From the NCBI GenBank assembly GCA_023460615.1, contig JAEWPL010000027.1, positions 1 through 22,558 of the forward strand: DNA of 22,558 nucleotides, written 5' to 3'. The notes beneath the pieces are model-generated. The model was given only the letters and a program-made list of their open reading frames with translations, was not told the origin of the DNA and searched no databases. Numbering within the stretch: position 1 is the stretch's first letter; each line of letters begins with the position of its first letter. This document shows positions 1 to 8,209 of this stretch, in pieces. Origin of the DNA: Pseudomonadota bacterium. Lineage in GTDB: Bacteria > Pseudomonadota > Gammaproteobacteria > Enterobacterales > Succinivibrionaceae. The position numbers and the translations under genes are program-made.

Positions 1-944
1 GGTTCACCATACTCATAGGAAGTACCAGTAGTTTCAATCACACTAAGTCCATTGATTTGACCTACCACCTCACCTTGAGTTAATAAGAGAATTTGATTGT
101 CGCGGTGATTGCGAAGTTCTGATTCAGCTAAATAGTTAACTCTAAAATCCTGAGCTCCTAAAGCTTTTAAGACATCATATTCTTTTACAATTTTGCCCTT
201 TGCAAAATCACAAGCTTCTAAAACTAATTGTCTTAATCTAATTTCAGGAAGACCAAGCCAACGTCTATCACCACTTTGACGACAGCACCAAGAGCATAAA
301 AGTCTTACAGCTGCTTTATCAAAAGGTTTTAAATCAAAGCGCTTTGCATAGTAAGCTACAAGAGCTGCTAAAGTATTAAGTGCCCCTTTAACAGGAAATT
401 CAAGGACGATATCAGCTCTTAAGATATTATCAAGAGTTGGCCAAATTAAATGTAAGGCAGCACAATCCTGAGCATCGCCACATAGAATAAGCTTTAAGTC
501 TTTGTTTTGAGCAAGACATGCGTCAATCATACCAAGCCATTTAGGATGATCTAAAAGGTGGGTACTTGGCATTACTACAATACCAGAGCGCGTAAATACA
601 CCTTCATTTTGCTCATCCCCAAAGCACTCAAACTTATTAGGAGCATAAGCTACCGTAGGTTCAATATTAGCGATGTCTTTTAATAACTCTAAGGTAAGAT
701 CAATAGTATCTACATTAGAGCTACCACTTATCATTAAAAGATTATTATTAGCATTGCGAATAAGGGCTTTTACAGCATTTTTAGCACGCAACTGCATACT
801 AGAAAAAGAACGAGGCTTAACCTCACTAGTATCTTTAAAATCTACTTCATCAAAAATAGTAATCAGATCTTGATACTCTAGTTCAATTACAGCATCTTGA
901 GCCTGCTTTGCCTCAAGATTATCTTCAGTAAAAACGTACTTCAA
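1..944 (-). CDS. lonH: Lon protease homologue, LonH/YcbZ type (partial, C-terminus off the left edge)
   Basis: About 314 residues of the N-terminal part of a Lon-family protein are present. The strongest match to E. coli YcbZ/LonH is GQINGLSVIE followed by YEYGEP near the window edge, the entry to the Lon proteolytic domain. The Ser-Lys catalytic dyad would lie outside the window. The N-terminal region has the family's AAA-like fold signature but no true P-loop: the expected place reads MISGSSNVDTIDL with no GKT/GKS. E. coli YcbZ is degenerate there too. The start is a TTG at 944-942 with AGGA at 955-952. A stop codon lies directly upstream in frame, and the residues after the TTG (ELEYQDLITIF onward) align with the YcbZ N-terminus, so the later ATG is unlikely. 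The gene starts 14 bases after the tamB stop, so it is probably the third gene of the tamAB operon. Role inferred from family: cytoplasmic, Lon-like proteolysis or regulation, poorly understood. Confidence 0.88.
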   Translation of the reverse strand, partial: MKYVFTEDNLEAKQAQDAVIELEYQDLITIFDEVDFKDTSEVKPRSFSSMQLRAKNAVKALIRNANNNLLMISGSSNVDTIDLTLELLKDIANIEPTVAYAPNKFECFGDEQNEGVFTRSGIVVMPSTHLLDHPKWLGMIDACLAQNKDLKLILCGDAQDCAALHLIWPTLDNILRADIVLEFPVKGALNTLAALVAYYAKRFDLKPFDKAAVRLLCSWCCRQSGDRRWLGLPEIRLRQLVLEACDFAKGKIVKEYDVLKALGAQDFRVNYLAESELRNHRDNQILLLTQGEVVGQINGLSVIETTGTSYEYGE

Positions 945-958
945 TTATTTGTCCTGTG

Positions 959-3900
959 TTAATCCATATCAAAACTGTAAATCAAATCTACAGATTGATC
1001 TAAAGATGAAACTAATTCTACATAAAGTCTACGCAATAATTCATAACGTAACTTAAACTCATTAACAGAGTTAAACACGCCGTAGCCATAAGAGAGACGG
1101 ATTTTATTAGTTAAATAAGTTTGAAGTTCAACTTGAGTATCATCGCCATTACCAGATGATCCTAATTGAACCCCATCCATTCCAAACACGCCTACAATAG
1201 AATTTAATAATCCTGTGGTGGTACCTAAACCTAGGGTCATCAATAGCTGAGAGCTTGAGTTATCAGAATTGTTGTTTTGGACATTTTTCTCAAGTCCATG
1301 ACCATATAAAAGGTAGGAAACAATTTCATTCTGACTCATAGTAGGTTTTGAAAACAAGGTAATTTGTGGCTTTTTAGCAGTACCATATACTTGTACACCT
1401 GCCACGACGTTATTCTCAACAGTGGAAGGATCAACTACTACCTCAGCCTCTAATTGAGGAGCATCTAAGCTACCTACAAAGTTAGCATTTGCTTTATTGA
1501 CAATAAATTTATGTCCATATAAATCAACTCTACCATGCTCTAAATACAACTTGCCTAAACCTTGTATTTGATTTTGAGTAGAGCTTTTTTGAATATTTAG
1601 AAATCCTTTAGCATCTGCCTTTAAGCCCATAGCATTAACTTTTAACTCATCACCTAAGCTTACTTTAACATCAATTTCTAAGTCATTGTTAAGCTCTTGA
1701 CTCTTTAGATTAGTTAATACTTGTCTTAAATTAGTTTGCTCATCAACAAAGATTTCATCTTCACTTGGAGTGACCCCACTGTTACCAAAGGAATTAAATT
1801 TAATTAAGCCTTTTGGAATACTAATGTTACCTTTGATTTTTAGGTGATCATCTAATTCAGCTTTAGTATTGATATTTACCATAGCCTCACCATAGCTTAG
1901 TAAAAACAGATGTAAATTCTGAGCATTAAAATTCAAATTGCCATAAGCTTTATCGGTCCAATCTAGAGAGCCGTTTAAATAAGCTTTAGTTTCATTGATA
2001 GTAAAATTACCCTTTAAATCACCAACCGATCCTTTTGCGTTTACGTTAAACTCAAAATCGTCCACAGAGCCTACGTTATAGCGAGGCTGAGCATTTCCTT
2101 TTAACTTTACGTCACCAAAGATTAAAGGTTTGGCTAAATTACCTGCAAAACTTAAGTTTGCATTAGCCTCACCATTTAGAGAGTTTACAGAGCCTGTAAC
2201 TTTTGAGAATAAATCTAACGCTAAATTATTGAGTCTTAAATTACCTTTAAGAGCCTTGGTAGAGGTAGGATCATTTACCTCAAGATTTAAAGCTAATTGA
2301 CCTTTGTCTCTTGCTAAAGATACATCTAATTGGGTGCTTAAAAGATCCTTGTTGGCATTAAGTTTTAGATAAACTTTTTTGTAAGGTAAAAAAACATTTG
2401 AAGCAAATAAGCGACCTTGTGTTGCACTAAGCTCACCATTTATATTAGGGGTACCTGCTACATATTCTATATGAGAGTTTAAGGACAACTTACCACTTAA
2501 TTTTGAGTGTTTTGGTAAGTACTTTTCACAAGTAGATAAATCTAAATTGTCTAAAACTAAATCAGTTTTAATCCCCTGAGGAACTAAGATGGTGTTATTA
2601 AAATTGATGGTTGCAAAACCATCTGACAAGGTTACTTTACTGATATCACCTTGTTTTTCTTTAAAATCATATTTAACCTTCACAGGCTCTAACAAGGTAA
2701 TAGGATCAAGCACATTACTTACTAGCATTAAGTTTGATAAAGTACCTTGATAAACGGAAGTTTTCTCATCAAAACCACCTTGAGCGCCTAGGTATGAGCC
2801 TGTAGCACTACCACAGGATAAAGTTAATTGATGATTATTTAAGCTACCTGAAATATCAATAGTACATTTGCGGTAAGCTTTTATGCCTTTTTTTATACGA
2901 ATTAAATCGGTAATTACGGTATTTGCAAACTTATGTTTATCAAGATCATAGCTTGAATCAATTACAAGTTTTGATACATAAAAATCGTCATATGAAATTC
3001 TGTCAGAATTTCCGCGAACTCTAATTAAAGGCTTATCTAAAGCACCACTTACGGCTAAATTACCTTTAAAAGAACCATTTAAATTTGGCATTAAGGCTGA
3101 TAAATCCTCAAGATTTACGTTCCCCTTAATACTGGTCTTAGAGCCTAAATTTCCTTTAATGTGAATATTATTAGCAACTTGATTAAAGTCTAGGGTATCT
3201 ATGCTAAAACCACTTACTCTATCGCCAGATAAATTCGTAATTTTTATGGAAGTAGGCTCTCCATATAGGAAAAAGTCACTGTTTAAATGGACTACCTTAA
3301 AATTGATTACATCCTCTTTTGGCAAATAGGTAAATTGCAACTTACTATCAAAATCAAGAGAGCCTTTTAGGGCTGGTAAAAGCTCATTAGCATCCTCACA
3401 ATTTAAACTTGCTTTACCTTCAAAGTTTAAATCCTCACTGTAGTTTAGTTGACCTTCTGCTTTAGCTTTAAATTCGCGATTACCTAAAAAGCCTACTAAA
3501 CTTACGCTTTTAAACTCTGCTCTATCAAAATTAAAATTAGTATCTACTTTTACCTTTAAATCAGAAAAGCCATGACCATAAAAGTTGTGGGTTAACAAAA
3601 GGTGGAGATCTTCAAATAAGGCACCTTCAATTGACAAATCTATATCTGTAGCTACTAATTTGTCTTTGTTAGCCTCAAGTAGCATCGACTTAGTAATGGA
3701 TTTGTGTTTTCTTGCCACAGTAGCTTTTTTAAACTGCTCTTCTACATACTTTAAGCTATCTAAAATAGATTCAGTATTAGGATATGCTTGTCTAAGTTCG
3801 TTTTCTTTTGATGATATAGTGTCTAAAAATGGATAAATCAAACTTTTAGCTTTGATAGATAAACTACATGGCATCTCATTAGACAATGGATTTATTCTAG

Positions 3901-4933
3901 CTTTTAAATTAACGCTTTGCGGATAGGTGGTTTTAGCACTTAAATTTAAGTTAGTTAAATTACCATACAGTCTAAAATTACCCGTTAAATCATACAAAGC
4001 TTGCTGATAATGAGTTTTGTTATAGTGGGTTTTAGCACCTTGACCTTGCACATAAAAATCAAGATTGAAGAAATCGACAAAGTCCATAGTACCTTTTAAG
4101 TTAAAAGAGCCTAATCTATGGGTAATATCAATAGAATTTACAGTAAGTAAAGTACGATGCCAATACACCTTTAAGTTAGCATCAAAAAAGTCTGTAGAGT
4201 AACCATCCATGTAGTACTTTGCATGCTTTAAGTTAAGATTTTTAAAAGCAACATCTAAAGGCAAATCCACTGTTGGAAGTTTTTCAATAGCACCGTTACC
4301 ACTATCAAAAGTTAAGATCCTAGGTAGATTATTAGGCTCTGATTCAGTTGATTGATACTTTAAATGAACATTTGGTGAGTTAATTACACCATTGGTGATT
4401 TGAGCAAAATCGTCATAAGCTTCTAAAGCTAAATCAGCGCTATCTACTCTTACATCTACAATACTTGAAAGGTAAGCAAAATCTTTTAACTTTAGTTGCT
4501 TAATAAAAATGTGGGTTAAAAAATCTAAACGAAACTCACTGTCGTCAGTATCGTCATCATCAGTTGCACTTTCACTATCAATAAGCTCCACTTCAAGCTT
4601 TGTAGCATCTAGCTTATCAATAACAAAGGCGCCTTTAGCTATGTAATCGATAACATTGTAATTAAGCTCAAGCTTATCGGCTCTTACAATTACGGTATCA
4701 ATTACATTAACTTCAAAATAGTTTTTGGTTTCAAATCCATGTAACACATCACCACGGTCAAACTTAGCAGTGATTTTTACATAGTCACTCAAGTAATTAT
4801 TAACGTTGTTAACTAAGAAGACTAAACCACTGTTAGTAGCTAAAAGATAATATAAAGCAGCAAATAGTGGTAAACCTACCACTATTGTAAGTAGCATAAA
4901 TAACTTTAAGGACCGCTTTAATATCTTTTTCAT
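959..4933 (-). CDS. tamB: Translocation and assembly module protein TamB
   Basis: A 1324-residue protein, close to the roughly 1260 residues of E. coli TamB. It begins with a signal anchor: basic MKKILKRSLK, then a hydrophobic stretch to about residue 33. The long middle is made of repeating beta-rich segments, as expected of the AsmA-like/TamB hydrophobic groove that spans the periplasm. The last ~370 residues are the TamB (DUF490) domain. They end in YGVFNSVNEFKLRYELL and a DQSVDLIYSFDMD tail, very like the E. coli C-terminus. TamB sits in the inner membrane, contacts TamA in the outer membrane, and is implicated in outer-membrane protein assembly and in moving phospholipid between the membranes. 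The ATG is two bases after the tamA stop, so translational coupling is likely. An acidic run (DDDDTDDSE) near residue 125 is a local peculiarity. Confidence 0.96.
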   Translation of the reverse strand: MKKILKRSLKLFMLLTIVVGLPLFAALYYLLATNSGLVFLVNNVNNYLSDYVKITAKFDRGDVLHGFETKNYFEVNVIDTVIVRADKLELNYNVIDYIAKGAFVIDKLDATKLEVELIDSESATDDDDTDDSEFRLDFLTHIFIKQLKLKDFAYLSSIVDVRVDSADLALEAYDDFAQITNGVINSPNVHLKYQSTESEPNNLPRILTFDSGNGAIEKLPTVDLPLDVAFKNLNLKHAKYYMDGYSTDFFDANLKVYWHRTLLTVNSIDITHRLGSFNLKGTMDFVDFFNLDFYVQGQGAKTHYNKTHYQQALYDLTGNFRLYGNLTNLNLSAKTTYPQSVNLKARINPLSNEMPCSLSIKAKSLIYPFLDTISSKENELRQAYPNTESILDSLKYVEEQFKKATVARKHKSITKSMLLEANKDKLVATDIDLSIEGALFEDLHLLLTHNFYGHGFSDLKVKVDTNFNFDRAEFKSVSLVGFLGNREFKAKAEGQLNYSEDLNFEGKASLNCEDANELLPALKGSLDFDSKLQFTYLPKEDVINFKVVHLNSDFFLYGEPTSIKITNLSGDRVSGFSIDTLDFNQVANNIHIKGNLGSKTSIKGNVNLEDLSALMPNLNGSFKGNLAVSGALDKPLIRVRGNSDRISYDDFYVSKLVIDSSYDLDKHKFANTVITDLIRIKKGIKAYRKCTIDISGSLNNHQLTLSCGSATGSYLGAQGGFDEKTSVYQGTLSNLMLVSNVLDPITLLEPVKVKYDFKEKQGDISKVTLSDGFATINFNNTILVPQGIKTDLVLDNLDLSTCEKYLPKHSKLSGKLSLNSHIEYVAGTPNINGELSATQGRLFASNVFLPYKKVYLKLNANKDLLSTQLDVSLARDKGQLALNLEVNDPTSTKALKGNLRLNNLALDLFSKVTGSVNSLNGEANANLSFAGNLAKPLIFGDVKLKGNAQPRYNVGSVDDFEFNVNAKGSVGDLKGNFTINETKAYLNGSLDWTDKAYGNLNFNAQNLHLFLLSYGEAMVNINTKAELDDHLKIKGNISIPKGLIKFNSFGNSGVTPSEDEIFVDEQTNLRQVLTNLKSQELNNDLEIDVKVSLGDELKVNAMGLKADAKGFLNIQKSSTQNQIQGLGKLYLEHGRVDLYGHKFIVNKANANFVGSLDAPQLEAEVVVDPSTVENNVVAGVQVYGTAKKPQITLFSKPTMSQNEIVSYLLYGHGLEKNVQNNNSDNSSSQLLMTLGLGTTTGLLNSIVGVFGMDGVQLGSSGNGDDTQVELQTYLTNKIRLSYGYGVFNSVNEFKLRYELLRRLYVELVSSLDQSVDLIYSFDMD

Positions 4934-4935
4934 CT

Positions 4936-6756
4936 TTAGAACTCAGGACCAAAGGACAAATGCAATTTAATTTGCCTATCATCCTCATCATGATCTATAC
5001 CATAGGCAATATCTAGTTTAAAAATACCATAGTCTGACAAATATCTAAAACCGATACCTGGACCTAATAAAATATTTCTATCTTTTTTGTAATCGTCAGT
5101 ACAAATAGCTGAATCTAAAAATACCGCGCCACGGGCATTAGTGATCCCTATAGGGAAGTTTAATTCAGCTGAAGTTGCAGTCAAATAACGACCACCTTTT
5201 AGCTTTCCATCTTTTAAAGGAGCTTTATCTTTATAAGAAAAACCACGTAAAGTCTTCTCACCACCTGCAAAAAAGCGCATAGAAGGAGGAACTTTTAGAG
5301 CATCTGAGCCTATGGTAGCACCTTGATATAGCTTATAGATAAAGCGAGTATTTTCACTTGGTGATAACACACCTCTTATATCTAACTGACTGTGCCAAAA
5401 GTTCAAATCGGTAATAGCCGAGGTGGCAAATTTATTGTCAAAAGTAATGCTATAGCCTGTTTTAGGATCCATACCACCAGTTGTTGAACGACGAGATATT
5501 TGCAAGCCTAACATTAGGTTTGTGGTAAAGTCTTCTTCTACACCTTGAGTGTAATCCTCATATTCGGCTGCTAAATAATAATCTCTTCTCCACTTACCTT
5601 GCATATTAGCAACATAATGGAAGGAGGCATGGGATAAATCAGACAAAGTATCGTTGTAGTCAGTATGAATTTGTGCAGCCTTTATGTAGAAATAATCTAA
5701 ATTTGGATTTTTATGCGGTATTTTATAAATAGCTTGAGCATCTTGCTTAACGCTAGATACTCTAAGGTAGGAGTTAAAAGAATGACCACTCTCATTTATT
5801 AAAGGTTTATCCCAACCTAAAATACCACGAATTTGCTCATCAGTAGAATAACCTAAACCTACCCTAAATAAGTTATTAGAATTTCTAGCAAGATTTACTT
5901 TAACAGGTACTTTATTATCCTTTCTATCCTCAACTAAAGCACGAACGTCCACTGATTTATAAAACTTTGTCAAAGACAAAGAACTTGAGAATTTCTCTAA
6001 AGTTTTTGAGGAAAAATCCTGACCTTCTATAAAGTTAATTAAAGAATTAGATGGCTTTAGTAATTTTTTAGTCTCATCATCAGCAATAATTTGACCAAAG
6101 TGATAGCGTTTTTTAGTATCTAACAATAAGGTAATGTCAGCTGCATTTTGCTCTTGGTAAACTAAAATTCTAGCTACGCTAAAAGAGGCATCAAAGAAAC
6201 CTAACTCAATTGCTTTATTTAACAGATCTTCTTTTAACTCTTTATAAGCACCATGATCTAACAATTTATAGGATTTGATACCTGATGCTTTAATAATGTC
6301 GTAAAAAGCTTGATAGTCTGAACCTTGACCTATGATATCGATTTGGGCATTACGAATATACAGTGGTTTGCCAACATCAATATCAGCAACTACTTCTTTT
6401 GCTAATTTGTCATCGGCTTTTGGGTAAGTAAGCTTAACACTTGGATGATAGTAGCCATAGGCATGCAAGGCCGTTTGGATATTCTCTTTTATCTCACGGT
6501 CATATAGTCTTGCTCTCTTTTTAGAAATAGTAGGTAAAGAAGCTATATAAGAATTAACATTGTTTAACACCACACCTTTTTTAATACCTTTAACAGTCAC
6601 ATTGATAGGATCATCAATGGTGTTTTTGACTTTAATAGGTTTATTGTCTGTGCTGCAGGAGGTAGTAAACAAAACCATACCCATAAGAGCAACTAAAACT
6701 TTGAGTTTTAGTTTTAACTTATTTTTCATAATGTTATGTTTGTTTTGTGGGTACAT
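4936..6756 (-). CDS. tamA: Outer-membrane assembly factor TamA (Omp85 family)
   Basis: 606 residues, against 577 in E. coli. A signal peptide is followed by three POTRA-like domains (roughly residues 50-300) and a C-terminal 16-strand Omp85 barrel. The barrel carries the diagnostic RFFAGGEKTLRGF segment near residue 500, whose RGF motif sits on the inward loop, and it ends in GPEF much as E. coli ends in GPEL. It is the outer-membrane partner of TamB, encoded directly downstream. The outer start (ATG 6756) is given, but an internal ATG at 6729 (MKNKLKLKLK) gives a more typical signal peptide. Neither has a clear Shine-Dalgarno. Unusually, the hydrophobic segment ends in LFTTSC|S, which satisfies the lipoprotein signal pattern, so this TamA may be lipidated. 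Identity is secure; lipidation is inference. Confidence 0.95.
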   Translation of the reverse strand: MYPQNKHNIMKNKLKLKLKVLVALMGMVLFTTSCSTDNKPIKVKNTIDDPINVTVKGIKKGVVLNNVNSYIASLPTISKKRARLYDREIKENIQTALHAYGYYHPSVKLTYPKADDKLAKEVVADIDVGKPLYIRNAQIDIIGQGSDYQAFYDIIKASGIKSYKLLDHGAYKELKEDLLNKAIELGFFDASFSVARILVYQEQNAADITLLLDTKKRYHFGQIIADDETKKLLKPSNSLINFIEGQDFSSKTLEKFSSSLSLTKFYKSVDVRALVEDRKDNKVPVKVNLARNSNNLFRVGLGYSTDEQIRGILGWDKPLINESGHSFNSYLRVSSVKQDAQAIYKIPHKNPNLDYFYIKAAQIHTDYNDTLSDLSHASFHYVANMQGKWRRDYYLAAEYEDYTQGVEEDFTTNLMLGLQISRRSTTGGMDPKTGYSITFDNKFATSAITDLNFWHSQLDIRGVLSPSENTRFIYKLYQGATIGSDALKVPPSMRFFAGGEKTLRGFSYKDKAPLKDGKLKGGRYLTATSAELNFPIGITNARGAVFLDSAICTDDYKKDRNILLGPGIGFRYLSDYGIFKLDIAYGIDHDEDDRQIKLHLSFGPEF

Positions 6757-6793
6757 TGTTATGCTTTTGTTACTATCCTAAATATCTAGCTAG

Positions 6794-6822
6794 ATTATAC
6801 AAAACAAAGAACGTGTTTTTAA
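6794..6822 (-). promoter_or_regulatory. Candidate sigma-70 promoter of tamA-tamB-lonH
   Basis: Read on the minus strand, a perfect TATAAT lies at 6799-6794. Seventeen bases upstream is a weak TTAAAA -35 (6822-6817). A better -35 sequence, TTGACT (6827-6822), is present but 22 bases away, which is too far. Transcription would begin near 6787, giving a leader of about 30 bases to the outer tamA start. This is a prediction from base matches only. Confidence 0.45.
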
Positions 6823-6947
6823 GTCAAAACAACGATTTAAAAACGATTTTTTGATGTTAGTTAGGATAAAAAAATCTTATTTTTAAACAAGATAAAATTT
6901 AGCTTATAAAGCCTATTTAAGATTAAAAATTGCCTAGTATATTTAAC

Positions 6948-6975
6948 TTGAAAAAAATCAATATTCGTATAAAAT
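6948..6975 (+). promoter_or_regulatory. Candidate sigma-70 promoter of carAB
   Basis: TTGAAA (6948-6953) and TAAAAT (6970-6975) each match five of six consensus bases and are separated by 16 bases. Transcription would begin near 6982, about 85 bases ahead of the preferred carA start. No arginine (ArgR) or purine (PurR) box of the E. coli type could be recognised here. Confidence 0.5.
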
Positions 6976-6979
6976 ATTG
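6959..6979. repeat. Inverted repeat over the carA -10 region
   Basis: A perfect 7-base inverted repeat, CAATATT at 6959-6965 and AATATTG at 6973-6979, has a 7-base spacer and covers the candidate carA -10 box. Its position suits a repressor operator, but the arms are AT-rich and could arise by chance. No known regulator was recognised. Confidence 0.35.
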
Positions 6980-7065
6980 CAGACTAAGATCACTAAATCA
7001 ATAAAAATTTTGAAACACCTGATCTGAGTCAATTTGTGTACTCAATTACAAGTTTGGGGGTCTTT

Positions 7066-8205
7066 GTGGTCGCATCCGCAATTTTGGCTCTTGCTGATGG
7101 TACTGTATTCAAAGGTAAAGCTTTTGGTGCAGAAAAAACAACCACCGTTGGTGAGGTCGTCTTTAATACTTCTATGACCGGTTATCAGGAAATCCTAACC
7201 GATCCTTCATATGCTAGTCAAATCGTTACATTAACTTATCCACATATTGGTAACTACGGTACTAATGATGAGGATGTTGAGTCAGTAGATATCTTTGCGA
7301 TGGGTTTAATCGTAAGAGATTTATCACTTGTAGCATCTAACTTCCGTAATACCCAATCCTTAAGTGATTTTCTAGCTAAGTACAATAAGCCTGGTATCTA
7401 TGGCATCGATACTCGTATGCTAACAAGGATCTTACGTGAGAAGGGAGCTCAAAACGCTTGCCTATCAACAGATCCTAATATGACTGAGGAAAAGGCTTTA
7501 GAATTAGCACGCCAATTCCCTGGCATCAAAGGCATGGATTTAGCAAAAGTAGTAAGCACCAAGGAAATTTACACTTGGACTGAAGGTACTTGGGAACTAG
7601 GTCAAGGATACGTAAACAAGAGCCGTACAGAATTTAACGTTGTAGCTTACGATTTTGGTATCAAGCGCAACATCCTAAGAATTTTAGCTTCACTAGGTTG
7701 CAAAGTAACCGTTGTACCTGCAATGACCCCTGCAAGTGAAGTTATCAAAATGAATCCAGATGGAATTTTCTTATCAAATGGTCCTGGTGATCCTGAGCCT
7801 TGTACCTATGCACAAGAGGCTATCAAGGAATTTATTAACCACAAGATCCCTCTATTTGGCATTTGCTTAGGTCATCAATTACTATCTTTAGCATCTGGTG
7901 CTAAGACCATTAAGATGAAGTGTGGTCACCACGGTGCTAACCATCCTGTAAGAGATTTACAAACAGGAGTTGTTTACATCACCTCACAAAACCACGGTTT
8001 CTGTGTAGATGAGAAAACTCTACCTGAGAATTTAAAAGCCACTCACAAATCATTATTTGATGGCACTTTACAAGGTGTTGAGCGCACTGACGTACCAGCC
8101 TTTAGTTTCCAAGGTCACCCAGAGGCAAGTCCAGGTCCTCATGATCCTATGGCTTTATTTAAGCACTTTATTGAACTAATGCGCACATATCGTCAAAAGG
8201 ACTAA
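7066..8205 (+). CDS. carA: Carbamoyl-phosphate synthase small (glutaminase) subunit
   Basis: CarA hydrolyses glutamine and passes the ammonia to CarB for carbamoyl phosphate, the precursor of pyrimidines and arginine. From the GTG at 7066 it is 379 residues (E. coli 382). The N-terminal CPSase_sm_chain domain is followed by a class I glutamine amidotransferase domain. The nucleophile is Cys267 in GICLGHQ, with His351 and Glu353 in GHPEASPGPHD. A longer reading starts at GTG 7036, but its extra ten residues have no counterpart in the family. The 7066 start aligns with E. coli (VVASAILALADG against MIKSALLVLEDG) and has a GGGGG run at 7056-7060 at a suitable distance. carB follows after four bases, so the two are one operon. 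Confidence 0.96.
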   Translation: MVASAILALADGTVFKGKAFGAEKTTTVGEVVFNTSMTGYQEILTDPSYASQIVTLTYPHIGNYGTNDEDVESVDIFAMGLIVRDLSLVASNFRNTQSLSDFLAKYNKPGIYGIDTRMLTRILREKGAQNACLSTDPNMTEEKALELARQFPGIKGMDLAKVVSTKEIYTWTEGTWELGQGYVNKSRTEFNVVAYDFGIKRNILRILASLGCKVTVVPAMTPASEVIKMNPDGIFLSNGPGDPEPCTYAQEAIKEFINHKIPLFGICLGHQLLSLASGAKTIKMKCGHHGANHPVRDLQTGVVYITSQNHGFCVDEKTLPENLKATHKSLFDGTLQGVERTDVPAFSFQGHPEASPGPHDPMALFKHFIELMRTYRQKD

Positions 8206-8209
8206 TACT

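Larger units (their letters stand above)
6757..7065. other. Divergent intergenic region between tamA and carA
   Basis: About 309 bases of very AT-rich sequence separate the divergent tamA and carA starts. It holds the candidate tamA promoter at its left end. An exact 8-base direct repeat, AACGATTT, occurs at 6831-6838 and 6842-6849, one helical turn apart. The carA promoter and inverted repeat lie at its right end. No coding signal, RNA gene or transposon trace was seen between 6850 and 6945. Confidence 0.6.

Noticed and set aside
673..873. Plus-strand reading frame opposite the Lon homologue
   Set aside because: It lies wholly inside the minus-strand lonH gene, which has clear family similarity. 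The plus-strand product has no recognisable features.
3585..3836. Plus-strand reading frame inside tamB
   Set aside because: It is antisense to a well-supported gene, with no ribosome site or domain seen.
6560..6781. Plus-strand hydrophobic reading frame opposite the tamA signal peptide
   Set aside because: Its hydrophobicity mirrors the antisense of AT-rich signal-peptide codons. There is no promoter or ribosome site, and it overlaps the tamA 5' end.
6831..6849. AACGATTT direct repeat upstream of tamA as an operator
   Set aside because: Two exact 8-base copies one helical turn apart are noted in the annotation, but in such AT-rich sequence this is weak evidence alone and no regulator is known for it.
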